A stretch of DNA of 62,820 nucleotides from Pseudoclavibacter caeni. Lineage in GTDB: Bacteria > Actinomycetota > Actinomycetes > Actinomycetales > Microbacteriaceae. The notes below the pieces were generated by a model. The model ran no database searches and had not been told where the DNA came from. It saw only the letters and a program-made list of their open reading frames with translations. Shown piece by piece: positions 62,623 to 62,820 of this stretch (position 1 is the stretch's first letter; the number at the start of each line of letters is the position of its first letter). The position numbers and the translations under genes were made by a program. The stretch covers positions 1 through 62,820 of the forward strand of contig NZ_WBKA01000009.1 of NCBI RefSeq assembly GCF_008831125.1, written 5' to 3'.

Positions 62623-62820
62623 GGCTCATCGCGGATGGGAGTGTAGGAGCGGTCTGAATCCGCCGGCTTCGAGGAGCGATCTGGTGATGTAGGGTGTGAG
62701 GTTCCGGAAGCCGAGTGCGGAACCGCGAAGGTGCTCGAGCCGGCCGTTGATGGCCTCCGTCGGTCCGTTGCTCGTGCCGGGGCGGTCGAAGAACGCGAGG
62801 ATGTCGACGGCGCGCTGTTT
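62623..62820 (-). mobile_element. ISL3-family insertion sequence, left end (runs off window)
   Basis: Begins at the terminal repeat GGCTCATCG (62623) and continues past the window edge. Aligns with the left end of the complete element at 446 on (GTGTAGG..GGTCTGAA.CCGCCGGCTTCGA) but with many differences, so it is a distinct relative, in the same orientation as the elements at the window start. Confidence 0.85.
62626..62820 (-). CDS. ISL3-family transposase, C-terminal part
   Basis: The last 64 codons plus stop of an ISL3 transposase: KQRAVDILAFFDRPGTSNGP, then TEAINGRLEHLRGSALGFRN with the catalytic Glu, ending TRSLLEAGGFRPLLHSHPR. Nearly the same as the end of the complete transposase at 458-1759. 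The N-terminal part lies outside the window. Confidence 0.9.
   Translation of the reverse strand, partial: KQRAVDILAFFDRPGTSNGPTEAINGRLEHLRGSALGFRNLTPYITRSLLEAGGFRPLLHSHPR

Noticed and set aside
1-62820. Whole window as a composite transposon
   Set aside because: It contains thrC and other core genes, the IS copies are divergent, and no outer target duplication can be seen.

Overview
The window is a high-GC (roughly 70%), gene-dense chromosomal segment of an actinobacterium. The GC-rich codon use, frequent GTG starts, ATGA/GTGA operon overlaps, a TCGAAC-type LexA box and a DtxR/IdeR-type iron box all fit Micrococcales or related Actinobacteria. I cannot fix the genus. No rRNA, tRNA or CRISPR array was seen.

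Layout. 1-2 kb: rearranged ISL3-family insertion sequences (one partial, one complete, and inverted end fragments) abutting a 5'-truncated TIR-domain gene. 2.5-3.2 kb: a small HTH ORF and a DUF2510-like remnant. 3.5-5 kb: threonine synthase. 5.1-8.3 kb: CopB-type P-type ATPase and a Met/Cys-rich membrane protein. 8.5-17.5 kb: TetR regulator, 3-hydroxyacyl-CoA dehydrogenase, polar amino-acid ABC importer (binding protein fused to permease, plus ATPase), a condensation-fold acyltransferase, a hydrolase, a secreted HNH nuclease, a DUF488 protein and a flavodoxin-like oxidoreductase. 17.5-19.8 kb: divergent TetR/MFS pair around a palindromic operator. 19.8-31.2 kb: copper locus with a metallothionein-like peptide, copC, a PCuAC chaperone, a DyP peroxidase, a CopD-CtaG fusion, copA, an M56 peptidase with a BlaI/CopY repressor, a DUF5134-like protein and copD. 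31.3-46.8 kb: second MFS pump, SOS-controlled umuDC, alcohol dehydrogenase, holin-like protein, DEAD-box RNA helicase, catalase, LOG-family protein and a siderophore ABC importer under an iron box. 47-55 kb: an SbcCD/YhaON-like nuclease-ATPase pair, an endonuclease III-like glycosylase, a DnaQ-BRCT exonuclease and an HD protein. 55.5-61.3 kb: a small basic protein, an 804-residue SF2 helicase-sigma70 fusion, a GIY-YIG/DUF2075 ATPase and an unknown protein. 61.5 kb to the end: an Old Yellow Enzyme-family gene cut at its 5' end by another ISL3 element that runs off the window.

How genes work together. The copper genes look like one regulon. A 13-bp dyad of the form CTACRNNNTGTAG lies before the Met-rich membrane protein (7503), twice before copC (20194, 20217) and before copD (31192). 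A half-degenerate form lies before the BlaI/CopY gene itself (28888) and is repeated next to copD (31209). Proposed flow: periplasmic capture (CopC, PCuAC), membrane transfer (CopD, CtaG), efflux (CopA, CopB) and cytosolic buffering (Cys-rich peptide), controlled by BlaI/CopY and the M56 protease.

The most unusual item is the single reading frame at 55789-58203 joining an XPB-like SF2 helicase to a nearly canonical sigma70 region 1.2-4 module. It sits beside a GIY-YIG/DUF2075 ATPase in a cluster with DNA-processing and possibly defence-related character.
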